Assembly (NCBI GenBank): GCA_018340375.1
Contig: JAFFJZ010000020.1
Location: 5,270,001-5,334,000 of the forward strand
DNA length: 64,000 nt
DNA from: Gonatopus flavifemur
Taxonomy: Eukaryota; Arthropoda; Insecta; Hymenoptera; Dryinidae
Reading direction: 5' to 3'
Within the stretch, counting starts at the first letter, position 1; each line of letters starts with the position of its first letter. Below the pieces are notes generated by a model. It was not told the DNA's origin and searched no databases. It was given only the letters and a program-made list of their open reading frames with translations. Of the stretch, positions 23,002 through 36,627 are shown piece by piece. The translations under genes were made by a program, and so were the position numbers.

Positions 23002-26000
23002 TGGGGGATCTCTAGCGTTTCAAAATGACCACTTTTTCGCCAGAACTGATTGAGAGGCGGGAAGGAGTCGAAATAATAAAATCCCATGTGGAAATTCATA
23101 CCTCACCCAATAATGGCACAGTATTGTAACCAAAGTTATCTGTGTTATCATATTCAAAGTATAAAAACAAAGATGTCAAATTGAAATTTTAAAAATCTTG
23201 AAAAATACTTTTTTCTCATTATCGTAATCGAAGAAAGGTACTCTGACAGTGATTTCTTGAAAGTTCACGTCCTTCGCATTCATTCGACATCCAAATCCTT
23301 CAAAGCCCGCCTGATCCCGGATAACTAGGACATATCCTTTCTAGTCGGGAATGCATGAAAATATCGCTGCGGTCCTTTGTTTTCAAAGCATAATTAGGAG
23401 AGAAACGAGATTAGTTATAAAATATTAATTGGCTGTATATCATTGTGTCATGTTACCGAAATATGATATAAATCTCAACGATAATCTTGGTCATAAAACC
23501 TGTTCCACGTGTACGTAAGATGATCCTCGAATTCAGAAATTTTGCCTGGCCACCAATTAGTTCTTAGAATGATTTGTATCCAAAGAACTGATTCTTCCTC
23601 GTACACAGATATATTTCGGATTATCGCAAAATCTCTCGTTTGACTCCATAAAGTCACGTAGGGTCACTTTTGAAATAGGAACGTTAATTTTGGCATGTCA
23701 AGATGGTGTAATAAGGATGTTAACGTACCGTAAACGTATTCCGCCATCATGATGTTGCTGTTTTGCAAGTTGCTACATCGTGAGATCCTTACAGCACTTT
23801 TTAGAATATATATAATATATAATACATAAAAATACGTAACTTTATTGATATTCAATTTCTGTCATTACTCTTTGTCCGAATAATAATATAACTGATGAAC
23901 GATAGTTCAGAGTTCGAGATATTTATACGATCGTTATTCGAATACATTGACTTCTCTTTGGGAATGGGTTATCTTTCTCAACAAATACCATACAGCGCGT
24001 GATGACACGAGGTAGCAATGGGGACTTTAGTCTTTGGATATAAAGTCGGTACAGACCGATGCCAAGAATCTAAATGCGTGTTTGCTAAGTTGCCATATGT
24101 CTTCGGCCTTGACCCTGAAAGACGATCAGTAGACACGCGACATGTGTGTAATACCGGAAAGTTGTTCATCAGCAATACACGATGCTCATACAAACTTTTG
24201 TGAATCGTAAACGTATATGGATACACAAATCGCGTAAGTATTTATATCATTTCTGAAGTCAATAACACTTGAATCGTGGTTACATGCAAATGACTCTTAT
24301 GCCATTCTCACGGAGAAAAAATCATTCATTTTTAAATGAATTGCGATTTCTTCAGCTATCAGACATACCCTTAGTGCTACAATCCTGCTCGAGTCGTTAA
24401 ACTAGCGCTCTCTGAAAATTCAATCGCCTAGCTAGAAATCGCTAAAAAAATCGCAGTTAACTCGATTCAGTACTTGTTGTTTTTTTCAATTTTATCGAAT
24501 CCTTAAATGTTTCGGACCAGTGTTTCATGCAATTTAGCATCTCCCAAAACGTAGCGAATCAGTACGAAAACAATTTTGTAAAGAACTTTCAATCATTGAT
24601 ATAACTCTTTTTAGAAGTTCGAAAAGGTGGGGATGCATCGCACCAGGCGAGTTGCATGTGATGTAACATCGCCCTATCAAAGTAGTTACTTTGTTGCAAC
24701 GGGTTTTATCAAACGATTAACCAGCGGGAGATCGTTTTGCAGCATTAGCGTGATAGAGAGTTCGATTTTTAGATTTCCTGGCTTCTAATACCGCTTACAA
24801 TAAGGATTCTCTATATCGCCTAGTCATGGATTGAAGTTCCGATCAAACGATCCTTCAGATCTTTCCCGAATTGTTCAGTTCTATGCACTTTCCTTGCAAT
24901 TGAAATATGCGCGAGTAAATTGCAAACATTACTATGGCGAAATCTTTCACAACGAGCCAACTATCCAACGATGAACAATTTCCATTGACAAGCTCGGGTC
25001 CTAACGTGACTGATCATGATCTGTTATCAAGCGCAGAAATTGTTGGGTGGGAAGCGTCACGTAGCGGCATAAAATGAGACAGGGCAGTGAACGAGAGTGG
25101 TGGTAATTGCAAGTATGAAACAGCAATGAAAGAGCGAAGGGAGAGGACCGTAGTTCTATGAAGTACGAAATTCAGTTCTTACACCTTGTAAAAGTTATTT
25201 CTCGTACTTTTCATGCTCTTTTGAACAATGTGGGAATGTGGAGTGCTAACAACTCATTGAACCTGGTTTGTTTCATTCCATCAGGTTCTTTCACAATTGA
25301 TTCCTTTGCGATAATAATTCATGTTGAGAAAGTGAAATCAACTTCTTCCCGTTGCTGTCTTGATCTGTATCGAAGTGGATATGAATTTCTGGAGAATGTT
25401 GTTCGTTTTTGTATTATCGGGAATTGGCTTGGAACTTCAATACAATTTACTGTTGTTATCGAGGAAGCTACCGAGTTTAACGATTCATTTTCTACGTACA
25501 AACATCTGCATTCCAACCATGTTTTCTTATGGTAAATTCAAGCCAAGAGTGTTTTTTGTGTATTTTATCAGCCGTATTGAGCGAAAGAAACGTGACTGAT
25601 GTTATATTCTCCACGCTGTCATAGAGGATTTTTCTGATCAGATTCCATTCTTCAGACTTTATACAACCTTACCTCGTATCAGTTCAGAATATAGAGAACC
25701 AAAGAATAAGCACTGAGTCATCCACTGACCGTCTCAGCTGCACTCGACTGTCAATCACTCAAAAGACATCCCGCTATATTCCTCCTGGGCTTCTGTTTTT
25801 CTTTGTCTATGTACAAAATATCATCTTCCAACCATTAAAATATTAATTTTCCGCTTTAGTTGAAATTCACAAGTGAAATACCTGAGAAATACTTTCGAGA
25901 TTGGTGGTAAATCGATTTCTCGCCACCTTAGAAACGTACTGCATTAGTACTCTTGTATGTGATGAACGAAAGAGAAGAAAACCATCATGATTTCATTCTT

Positions 26001-27479
26001 GAACGAGGCACACGTCATTGATATCGTGCAGCTGAAACCATTTTTATCCGTGTTCAGGGTCTCCGGGGATACATTAGCCCATGTAAGTAAGCATCTAAGA
26101 ACAAGCAATACAATTCTCTGCCGATTCCAAATGATTCGAATTGACAAAGAGTAGAAAAGGGGGGAATAATTGTTTATGTCACCATTTGTTTGCTGGAATA
26201 CTTACAAACGAGTCTCTCGGTGGCACACGATGACATGGAGAATTTGTTCAAAAATATGAATCCGCTTGTATTCCATCGTACGATATCAGTATTCCCTGAA
26301 GAAGTCGTTGGAAACTTCATTAATCTCGACAAAAGTTTCGGAAATCTACGTTCATGGAAGAACAACGGCAGGTCGGATTCAGTATTGATCAATGTCAAAT
26401 AAAAATGTTCTCCCTCGAGTATCAGAAGGAAGCGCACCTTTGCATACCTTTTTGAATACCGAATACTCGGAATTGCAGTATGAATTTTTTAAGAATACAA
26501 TTCCATTTGGCGTTTTTGAGAAAGTTTAAGCCTCCGATCTTGGAATTCTCCTTTTCCAGCAAGGAAAGGAACCTCTGCTCCTTGAACCGCGAGACCATCT
26601 CATTAAGTTGCAACTAGCGTCGAAGCAATTAATCTAAAATCTCGTTCGTGGGATGTTGAGGAAAGAAACAAGATGGAGATAGATAGAGTCGAAGGGAAAG
26701 AGATATATACGTGAGAGGAAAGAGACGCGGTCCTCCCTGAGAATGTCTTCTCTCTTTTTTCCTCCTCCGGTACCCTTCAATTTGCTTTCTGTCTGCTCCG
26801 CTGCCCGTCAGCAGATCCTGAATCTCAGCATGACCTAGGAGAGAAGGTGGAAAAAGGGGTTACTACTACCTCAGTGGTTCGAAGTTCGCAAGGATAGAAG
26901 GAGTTTGCGAGTTCTCCGGAGGGAATGGAAAAAGACCGCGGTATATCGGTGTCGCGACAATCGGAGAAGGATGAAACAAAGAGAAAGAGAGCGCAAGGGG
27001 AATGAAGAGGGAAGGGGTTTTGGGTCGTTAACTACTTGAAAATGAACTCCTCTTCCTCGACGTTGACTTTTCTCCAGTTGACTTTGTCTAGAGTCGAAGC
27101 GTGCTTTACACCACAGTAACTCTTATCGTGGATGTCGACAGTCTCACGCTTTATCTGTAAATCTAAGTGTTTGATGTTACATTATCGAGCAACTGCTAAT
27201 TTATAAACGAGTTCTGCTCTCGGTATCGTCACGTCAGCTATAGGTGCTCTTTGCGGGAAAACGATGCAAATTTGGTATTTGGGGAATTATATTCGCGTGG
27301 TAATTTTTTAAATTAAGAGCGAGGAGCATACGATTCGGTGAATTTTTTCAACTTTTGCAATCAACTGTGGAAACGTTGTTAGAAACAAAGTCATTAGATG
27401 GATCGAATCTCTGGCCAATTCGCTCCCGGTGGAGTTTTAGAGATAGTATATACATCCTTCACCCTTGTTTTCATACATG

Positions 27480-27480
27480 T

Positions 27481-27522
<42 letters not shown>
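27480..27522. repeat. compound TA and TG microsatellite
   Basis: About eleven TA units are followed by about ten TG units. Confidence 0.95.
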
Positions 27523-28542
27523 GGAGGGATAAATTGGCTGGAGGGATTTAAATTGCGATTTAGGGTGGCGAGACTTAGTATGCAGTTGAGTCTACTTACA
27601 GTCGAGTATTTCGATGCATCGAAAACAACATTCACATACTCTTTCAATTTTTCACACAGTTTGGAGAGAAAAAAAACCTTGTAGTTAATTCTTCATTGAA
27701 TTCTCAATGTAAATGTTTCTGAGAACATTGATTTTTTAATTATTTTTTTAAGTAAATGTGATGCGAGTCACTTAAACGACTCTTTAATGAGATATTTTGC
27801 ATTCATACCGAGAATGATAATTGTAAACCTGTTTTCAACTGTCACATCTCTCATTGCATTTTTATTTTATTCTGTAACTGATAATAACATCATTTTCGTA
27901 ATTACAATGATACTAATGCGGCATTGTCTTTCGTCGTATTATTTTCATTCCAGAATGAGCAAAGGTGTTGATGTCTTGCAGAAATTTTATGGAAAAAGAA
28001 AATGGAGATCTTTCTTCCTTTCTCGCATCGTCGCTTTCAATTCGCTCGTAACATTCTTATCTCTGAATAAGTCAGTCTTCGCTTTTGATAAATAGATCTT
28101 TTTCTCGTTCCAGCTCTCGCATTGAATTCCAGGTTTTCAACGTGAAGGATCGTCAACGAAAAATGGGATCATTTATTTTTTAAACTATGTTTTCAACACC
28201 CGCGAGAAAAATCAAACGGTACTGTGCGTGTTGAGTTGACATTCCGTTCTTTGAAAACATGTTCTTCGCATGCAACTACTGGTATGAGAAATCGAATCAT
28301 CTCCTTGGTCGAAAAGAGGAAAAAGCAGGAAATCACTGGACGGTGGAAATCTATGATTGTTTTCACATTTTACACGAAACCTGCGGCTTGCGGATTATAG
28401 TTTCGATTGTAAAAAGAAGAAAAAACAAAACGTTGGACAGGTTAATTCGTTCCAATGTGTCCGGAGTAAAACTCTCAGCAGGTCACAATACGGAACACGG
28501 ATTAGAAAAATTGTTTTATCTCGTGCTGTATGGAATGATGAA

Positions 28543-28588
<46 letters not shown>
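28543..28588. repeat. AT microsatellite
   Basis: A run of AT dinucleotides, interrupted once by GT near the right end. Confidence 0.95.
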
Positions 28589-28858
28589 TTCCGACAGAAC
28601 GATACGAATGTTTGTTCAAAAAAGTTATTAATTGTAACAAATTGAAGTATTCGTGCGTCAGATACCTCTTGATAACCCCATCAAGGTAACAGATATTTTT
28701 TTTACGGTTTATCTCAATTCATAAAACCGTTGAGGCTGCATTCGGGGTTATCTGCTGTTTGTTTTCCAATCATCTTGCGATGTTTCCAATTTTATATCAA
28801 CGTTAAACGAAGAACACGTGTAAGTAGGAATTCGAATGATTATTCGATTTGCTACCTA

Positions 28859-29106
28859 CACTGTAAAAAAAATTTGTTGAATTCCAAACAAAAATGCTTG
28901 GAAATTTACAAACTTGGTTTGGAAAAATAATTTCCAAACCTTTTTTGTAAATTGCCAAACAAAAGTTTGTGAATTTTCAAAAATCTTCGTGAAATCACAA
29001 AATTTTTTGAATGTTTACAAACTTTTGTTTGGTAATTTACAAAAAAAGTTTGTGTACAAAACTGCCAAACTTCTTTGGCAGTTTAGGAAGTATATGATTT
29101 ACAGTG
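28859..29106. mobile_element. CACNG-group element, TA flanks
   Basis: The ends are CACTGTAAAAAAAATTTG and TATGATTTACAGTG, with TA at 28857-28858 and 29107-29108. The interior repeats GTTTGTAAATT and AATTTACAAAC in both orientations. Confidence 0.8.
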
Positions 29107-29158
29107 TATCATTTATATTCTTTCATCCCTGCTTGAAGGACTGGATAGGAATTGCATA

Positions 29159-29623
29159 CACGGAGAAAAAAAATCTAGTAATTAGCGCATGAGCACCGAT
29201 GACGTATCAATCGCAAGAAGTTTCACCGGTTTATTCCGTGGAACTCCTTGGAATAAGAATATGAACATATGCACTTATCGCATTGCCGCATGCACGGAGA
29301 AAAAAATATCGCTGTCATAACGATACTGGATAGTTGTGATGACTATCCAAAGTTTAGTGGTATCAGTATCGTTGCTATGATCATACAAATCATCCGAGGA
29401 ACGATATAGATCGCCAGCATAGCCATCTGTATCGTCACCATAGCGATACAGTATTGTCACTACAGCTATCTCTTCTTAACCATACTTCAGATCGTTATAA
29501 TAGCCATACTTTTTTTCCCGTGTGGGATGAGCGGATAGTTTCATCCTTTTATTTCAAGAATGTCTTCTTGCGATTGATATGTGATTGGTGCTGATGCGCT
29601 AGTTCCTAGATTTTTTCTCCGCG
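29159..29623. mobile_element. CACNG-group element with long arms, TA flanks, split
   Basis: Arms of about 60 bases (29159-29221 and 29568-29623) contain CTAGTAATTAGCGCATGAGC and its diverged complement. The ends are CACGGAGAAAAA and TTTTTTCTCCGCG, with TA on both sides. It encloses 29293-29522. Confidence 0.8.
29293..29522. mobile_element. nested CACNG-group element of the CGATA type, TG flanks
   Basis: The ends are CACGGAGAAAAAAATATC and TTTTTTTCCCGTG, with TG at 29291-29292 and 29523-29524. The interior repeats CGATAC/GTATCG motifs. A sister copy is 53589-53932. Confidence 0.8.
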
Positions 29624-30386
29624 TAGATATGAAATTTCATCGTCGAACCGACAGGGTAAAAACACTACGGTGTCAAGTTTAACACTGCGCGTATTTTATT
29701 CAAGTCCACCTCAAAATCCGGTGTCAGAATAACTCAAAATTGTTAGACTGCGCGGGAAACAAATGATTAACTATTATTTGGATAGCTGAAAATTAGCTAC
29801 AGAAGCTATTCTTTAGTTGTCACAGCTACTCAATTAGCGATAGCACCGAGAAACTTAGCAGCCATAGCAAAAATTCAACAGCTAAATTATAGCTGAAACG
29901 TAGCTACAGTTGCAATTATTTTGGCTATAAGAGTGAAAAAAGGTTGGTGAAAAGGTTAGTAGCTGCCACAGCTTTCTCATTCTTTTGCATATGACTGAGC
30001 GTTAACATTTATTTGATGCTCAAAAGCCAACCCTTGTAAGAGCAAAAAGAGTTTGTTACCACAACAAAGCATTTGTAAGAGTTGTAAGAGTTTTTTACCA
30101 CAACAAAGCATTTCTTCAATGTAAACTCTTAACGAAAGGAAGGTAAAAAGAATGGAAGAACAGAATAGAATGAAGGATGAAATAGAAATTAGCAAAAATC
30201 CAAAGAAGAGGGAGCCGTCAAAAACATCATTTCAAGATGCAAAATATAGTGGATCTGGAAGAGGACTAAAAGCCGAGCAAAAGTAATCATTCAGCATATC
30301 TGAACAAACACTATTGGGAAGAGAAACACGGTGTGCAGATAGCTCAATAACGATTCTAAGACCCCTCCATTGATTCCATAGCTCCG
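29624..30386. other. AGCTA-type element remnant and unique DNA
   Basis: From 29751 (CGCGGGAAACAAATG) to about 29930 the sequence repeats TAGCTnnnAGCTA, as in 40125-41044, but no right end was found. 29995-30110 holds a short direct duplication around TTTGTTACCACAACAAAGCA. Confidence 0.45.
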
Positions 30387-30531
30387 CATGGAAAAAGGAA
30401 TTAGCTGGGAGATGGACAGCCATTCTTTTAGCTCCTGCAGCAAAATTTTTAACTTTATCAGTCAAGTCTTAGCCAATGTTCCTGTACAAATCCTGTATTT
30501 TTAGCTGATACAGCTAGAATTTATTTCCGTG
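30387..30531. mobile_element. CACNG-group element, CG flanks
   Basis: The ends are CATGGAAAAAGGAATTAGC and TTATTTCCGTG, with CG at 30385-30386 and 30532-30533. The interior resembles the outer element at 20131. Confidence 0.65.
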
Positions 30532-31328
30532 CGTAAATTGTAAATACTCAATAGTTTACAGGCGGAATAATCTGATTTCGTATGTTTTATAGAATTAACG
30601 CTTCAGTGTAAAAAAAATTTGGTGGATCTATCGAGAAATTCCTCGGTCATTAGGCAGCAATTAACACGGAAAAAGAAACTCGGGGAAATTATCAACAGTT
30701 TGGTAATCATGCCAAAAAAATATGGTAAATATATCGATTTTTCAGCAATTCTACGAACAAATGTGGTAACTATATGTTAAGTTTGAATCGTTTATTGAAA
30801 CAAATTAATAATCAAATAACGAAATGCTTAGACTCTGGTAGAAATCATATGACGCACTTCACTGGTCCATATCAGGGTTTAGGATACGCCTAGTCAGTCT
30901 TGATAGTGTCAGGTAAGGGGTGAAGGAGGCTCTATTTAGATTCTCAAAACATCTGAAGAAAACCGAGGAACGTATTAAAAATCCTTCGAAAATGTCTCCC
31001 CACTATTAGGGTGAGGAATCAATCAATTGTTATTCAACGTTGAAGGTGTGGGAATGTGGAAATTCTAAGTTTCCCTAATAAATGCTTAGTTAGCAAATTT
31101 TATAAGTTTTTCAAAATGAATTTTGATATAAGAGACCACTAACTCAAAAACAGTTCAGGATCGATCCTAAGGGAGAATGTGACTTCCGCCAATTGTTCAT
31201 TCAACAATCAAGTGGTCATAATGAGAGGATTCTCAGTTTTTCTGTATGGTTAATAGTTGAAAAGTTTTTAGTTTTTCATATTGAAAAATAATGATCTGAG
31301 TAAAGGTTAAATTGAACTTATTGCCTGA
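30532..31328. other. unique DNA with isolated element ends
   Basis: An unpaired CACGGAAAAAGAAAC lies at 30665, and one arm of the TGAAGTTTGAATCG family lies at about 30779. No gene is supported. Confidence 0.4.
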
Positions 31329-31690
31329 TACGGAAAAAAATAATTCGCTATGTTAACTAGAATTAGTTGTGATAGCTACTTCGGTATTTGGCGTTTAGAT
31401 AGCCAAAAATATTGCTACAATAGCTAAACTTTAGCTACTATACACTGTGAAACAATTCCTTCTGAAAATCCATCAAAATTTTGCTGAATTTTCAGAATAC
31501 ACTTCGAAACTTAGTGACAGTTTCTGAAAATTTAGTAAAATTCATCTGAAAATTCAGAAAAAAGTGGCAGTAAAAAATTACAGTCACTTTTCCTGAATTT
31601 TCAGAAATAGTTTTTCACAGTGTAGCCATAACTTTTGTTGGCACAGCTGAAAGATGGTTAACCATGGTTAACTTTTACACCCAAAAAAAA
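31329..31690. mobile_element. AGCTA-type element remnant, host of 31443-31622
   Basis: It starts with TACGGAAAAAAATAATTCGC and contains AGCCAAAAATATTGCTAC like 40890-41000. The right end is unclear. The insert splits TAGCTAC|TAGCCATAAC. Confidence 0.5.
31443..31622. mobile_element. CACNG-group element, TA flanks
   Basis: The ends are CACTGTGAAACAATTCC and AGTTTTTCACAGTG, with TA at 31441-31442 and 31623-31624. The interior repeats CTGAAAATTCAG-type palindromes, as in 50360-50605. Confidence 0.8.
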
Positions 31691-34261
31691 GTAATCTGAA
31701 AACGAGAGGACAAATCCTTCTCAATCAGAAAAGATATTTCACTTTTATCTTCTTCAATTGGGATTATGCCTCTATGATTTTGAACAAATGAAAATTCTTC
31801 TTCTTGATCTATTCCTTCAGGGTTTCCAATTCTTGGAGAAATTGTGAAATGAATGGAATACTCATCTGAGAATTTCGTTTTTCATACCAAGTAGCTTTGA
31901 TGTCGAATAATTCACAGTAATAAATGTGAAACGTCTTCTTGTATCCATAAAAGTATTGTACAGCGATATGAAAATCTTGTGAGTTGAAAATATGATTGTT
32001 AAATCATGTTGTATATGATGATACCCTCTCAAGGCATTCGAATCAACGTGACTTGAGGAGAATTGAATATTATATGTGGATTGTACACAAACATTGCAGT
32101 ACATTGAATTTCTTTTAACGAACGTAACTTGGTTAACTGATTATATACAACAATCAGTATAACTCAATGTATACAACTCGGTATTCAATAAACGCTCGCG
32201 AGTGTACAGATTTGTTTCAATTCTTCCCTCCATAAACTAATTATTTGGAAATATAAAATATTCACGTTTTTTGTACTCAGTTATTTATATTCTTCTTTCA
32301 TACACATGAATCTACGGCATATTCGAATGCTCAAAATTCCCACTCGAAGCAGTAATCTACTAATCTATCATAGTGCCATGATGTGTTTTTAATCACCCAC
32401 ATATTTTCTTAGTTGGGGAAACTTTAGAGGGGTTGAGAAGAAGTATGCGTTGAAAGAAAACTCATCACGTTCTGAAACTCGATCGGAAAAATATGGCTAC
32501 CCTGTACACGTATTCTACTCGTTTCACTCATCGCATATGACATTAAGATAATTACGCAGCAGTAGCTCTTCCATCCGCTTTCTTTTCGACGGAAATTTCG
32601 TTTCAGAAGATATTGGTACAAAAGTACAAGGATGATTGGATAAAGAGATCTCTACAAAGGGTTTCTTTGGATCTCTTTTAACGATCTTCTTCGTGCAACT
32701 GGCCAACAAAGAACAAGTGCGTCAATCCGACGGTACGGAAGGGACCGAGTGTACACGAACATATCCAGCAGTATTAGAAAGGACGCATGAGAGAAAAGAA
32801 ATGTGAAGTCATGAACTCTTGTACACGCTAAGTAGAGTGTTTTTTTTTCAGGAATTTGTTTCTGAGTGGAATAAAATGATACGATATTTTTCTAATTAAT
32901 CTGACAACATAATTGGGTTTATGATCTGGAACAGTAGATTATGTTACAGCTACTATTAATTAATTCGTGATTATTCATATGTGCATTAACTTGTTATTAA
33001 AGATCAAAGGTATGTTCATAATGTTACATTTTTTATATAATATCTCAATTACGCTATTAGTCAAGTTCAGAACTTGTTTTCAGCATATCGAATTTGGCCT
33101 GAGTTGTTGAAAGAAGAGAAGAAGATACTCTTGATGATTTTATATTGTCCAAACGAAAGGAAAACAGAGAAAATCTCACATAACGCAAACTTGTATGATC
33201 AAGCAACCAAAGTAATTTAACAAATTCATAGCGTTCGTACGTTCTCGATCGTTCCCCAAAGGTTCGTTTCAGCAACAAACTCCAATTATTTAAATAGTTC
33301 CGAAAGTACACTTCAGTGGTGGGCGAAGCAATGCGGCATGTAAAAATAAATACAGCAGCCGAGAGATATTCCCTTTATTCCTCTCTACAGAATTGTTGTT
33401 ATACGATGTGCATTATTGATGTACTTGGAATGATTATAAACATCCCAGCGTGAAAGAATGTTGAATAAAAAACATGGGCTTTCAAACTGACTAGAAACTA
33501 TTATCAATTTGATTCGATGTTCCCCGATGACTCGGTTCTCAAGGACCTGAGAGTAGGAACTCATTAAATCTGAATCAGAATTTCCATGTACAATATTATT
33601 ATTCCAATGAGTGTGAGATTGGATTCCAAGCGATTTTGATGAAATTTGGAATATGGTTCGTCGGGGGTTCATTCAATTGACGAATGAATCTGAATTCTAT
33701 TGTTTATATACGCGCATCTAATTGCGATTTTACTCGATATACGAATAATTCTTCCGAAGTGCGAACGTGTAAAATCATATAATTTTTGCAATCCATGGAA
33801 ATATATGCATGAAGGTTTCCTTTTAGCGGTATAATAGATGGTTTGGAATATCTCAATAAGAGTTACGTCACGCGGAAAGACTTTTGTGAAGAGTATGAAT
33901 CGTCTCGCCTTGCGTAGTAATAATGGACAACATGGGTGTATCGTAATTGTATGGATTTGATTATACTCTGAGAGGAAAAGAGAAAACATGGGAGTGAATC
34001 AGAAGGAAAGTTAGATAGGGATGGAACAACAGAATGAAGTAATCATGTTATTTCGATGCTCGGTGTTTCTTATATTTCTCCGAACTCGAATCAAATTGGA
34101 ATGTTTTATTGGAATTTATTCAGGTTCGAACGAGATATATGTGACAATTGTTTTCATACTTTCTTCAATTGTGATTTGATTTCATTTGATTTATTTCACG
34201 GGCAAAAACACCCTTCAGGTACAAAAGTATGTAAACAATCTCATGGCGGTTTAACCAAAAA
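31691..34261. other. unique DNA, no supported gene
   Basis: Only short frames lie here (for example the minus strand at 33385-33672 and 33669-33989), without domains or splice context. No element ends were recognised. Confidence 0.4.
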
Positions 34262-35526
34262 AAAAAAATAAGTGAATTGCAGAAGACATAGTGCAAATTA
34301 ACACGAGCCTTAAAGTATAAATGTAGAATAACAAATATATTACAATCTCACACACTTCTCAGAAAAAGCCCTCTGGGCGGCTATTTTAAAGGTTGATACT
34401 GATCCCGAAAAGAAATCAAGATCATCACTATATAAATTGGCTAAGCAAGAAATGCGGTTAACTGGATCTGCATAAAAATAATGTGAAGTAAACATTGGAA
34501 TATTGAAAAGTGAAGGCTTACGCAGAGTTCTAAATGGTACATTGAAATTTAGAAGAGAGAAGAGTTCAGGACAGCTGATTTCACCATTAATGACCTTGAA
34601 AATGAACACAAGATCGTTAACCAACCTACGAGCTTCAAGAGTGGACATGCCAAACGATTTCATTAATGGTTCATAATCATGGCAGGACACAGCCATGGAA
34701 GTACGATTTTTAAAAGCTAAAAAACGCAGAAACTTGTGCTGAAGTCTTTCGATCAGTTTACAATATTTATCATGGTGAGGTGACCAGATCTGAAACGCAT
34801 ATTCTAAATTGGGTCTGACTAGAGTATTGTATAGCGTCATTAGTGTTGAGGGTTCTTTGAAATCTTTACACATACGCTTTCAGAATCCAAGCTGCTTCAT
34901 AGCCGTATTAACAATATTTTGATAATGCATAGTGAAATTGAACTTAGAATCAATTATAATTCCTAAATCATGCATACTCAGCACAACATTTTGCCGTATT
35001 TAGTTGCAGTTTATTCAAGGAACACCATGATACTAACCCATGTCAATCTGACTGCAACGCGATGACATCAGCATATGAAGAGATTTTCATGAATAATTTC
35101 AAATCATCCGCGAAAAGTAAGAACTTAACATGTTTAAAATTGTCACCAATATCATTAATAAAAAAAGTAAATAGCAATGGTCCTAAATGTGACCCTTGCG
35201 GAACACCTGATTGTACACTGATAGACCTCGAGGTGAAATTCCTAATCTTAACAGTCTGAGTTCTATTCATAAGACAGCTTCTTATCCAATTAAGAATATT
35301 TCCACGGAAACCAAGGTGATATAATTTAGATAAAAAAATATTATGATGAACAGTATCAAAGGCTTTTGTGAAATCCGTATACACTATATCTACCTGACCG
35401 TTATCATCCATAACTCTTGATACAAAGTTACAGTTAATAGCCAAGTTGGTACTAGTTGACCGACTAGGAACAAAACCGTGTTGCATATCCGAAATGATGC
35501 CAAAAAACACTGGAGATATCTCAGCA

Positions 35527-36627
35527 CACTGTAAAAAAAAACTGGAAATTTACTGTGCAACTGGACTGGAAATTTCCAGTGCTAGTACTGGAATATGGAT
35601 ATTCCAGTACATGTACAGAGATTTTGTTGTTACGTTACTGAAAATTTACCAAGCATAACTGAAAATTCAGTCATTGTACTGGAATTTTCAAGTTTGAGAT
35701 GATGTACTGAAATTTTGCCATGATTTCGCGAAAATTTTACCGGCTCGTACTACAATTTTATAGTTCTTGTGCACCAAAAAAAAATATTCCCTCAAAAAGG
35801 ACTTGAGAAAAAATTTGGAATTTAGAAAAAAAACCTAATCGTTGGTATACTGGAATTATACAGGTTTTTAACTGCAATTCTCAGGTTTTGTGATGGAATT
35901 TTCCAGTTACTATGCAATTGAATTATACAGGTTTTGAACTGCAATTTTCAGGTCGTGTGATGGAATTTTCCAGTTGCTATGCAACGGAATTTAATCACTG
36001 TTGCACTGAAATTTTCCACTTCTATAGACTTCGTCATTTCTGGCAGGAAAAATTTCAAGTCTTTATATTAAAAATTTCCTGATTGAGATTTTGAATAATA
36101 ATTGTAATTGTAGCCAATGAAATTGATATATGAGGTTTTTCCAAGACTTATCCTCTTGTGTTCTAGATATGAAGCATATGTAGTAACCCAAGCTGGCCTT
36201 CCAACACGTCGCGCTATAGCTCATCGGTTAGGTCTTAGGTTTCAGTTGGTAGGCAGGTAGAAAAGTGTGGGTTCAAATCCTGTTAGGTAGACATGAGTTT
36301 CTGTCCATCCAAATGAACGATCAAAAGTTTCTCAATCATCTTGGAACACAAGGACCCTGCAAAATCACTTTGCGTGAGCAATTTTTTTTCAATTTTCATG
36401 GATATTTTCAGCATTAATTTTCCAGTACATGTCCTGGAAAAGTCCAGCTCGTGTACTGAAAAATTCCAGTACCGAGGCTCAGAAAATTTCCAGTTTTGAT
36501 GCGGGAATTCCATAACGTTTGCACTGAATTTTTGCAGTACAAATGTGCTGAAATTTTCCGGTACATGTACAGGTTAATGACTTCCAGTACATGTACTGGA
36601 ATTTTCCGGTGAAATTTTTTTACAGTG
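35527..36627. mobile_element. CACNG-group element, 1.1 kb, CA flanks, inside the RT
   Basis: The ends are CACTGTAAAAAAAAACTGG and TTTTTTTACAGTG, with CA at 35525-35526 and 36628-36629. The interior carries many copies of ACTGGAATTTTCCAGT and partial copies in both orientations (for example near 35545, 35600, 35935, 36420 and 36590). The RT reading frame gives independent proof of the empty site. Confidence 0.9.
36217..36280 (+). other. tRNA-like Pol III A and B boxes
   Basis: TAGCTCATCGGT (36217-36228) resembles an A box and GGTTCAAATCC (36270-36280) matches a B box, about 41 bases apart. The flanking sequence does not form a convincing acceptor stem and the T stem is weak. This is therefore more likely a tRNA-derived SINE fragment or decayed tRNA than a working gene. 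It lies inside the 35527-36627 element. Confidence 0.35.

Larger units (their letters stand above)
23002..28856. other. largest element-poor block; no supported gene
   Basis: Only an unpaired element end (CACGGAGAAAAAATC at 24310) was seen. 26650-27110 is GC-richer and purine- and pyrimidine-striped, and may be conserved regulatory or untranslated DNA. The hydrophobic 102-codon frame at 27787-28095 is AT-rich with no support. Overlapping frames at 28259-28689 run through a microsatellite. Confidence 0.35.

Noticed and set aside
28259..28689. Overlapping frames of 81-128 codons
   Set aside because: They contain Ile-Tyr runs from an AT microsatellite and show no domain.
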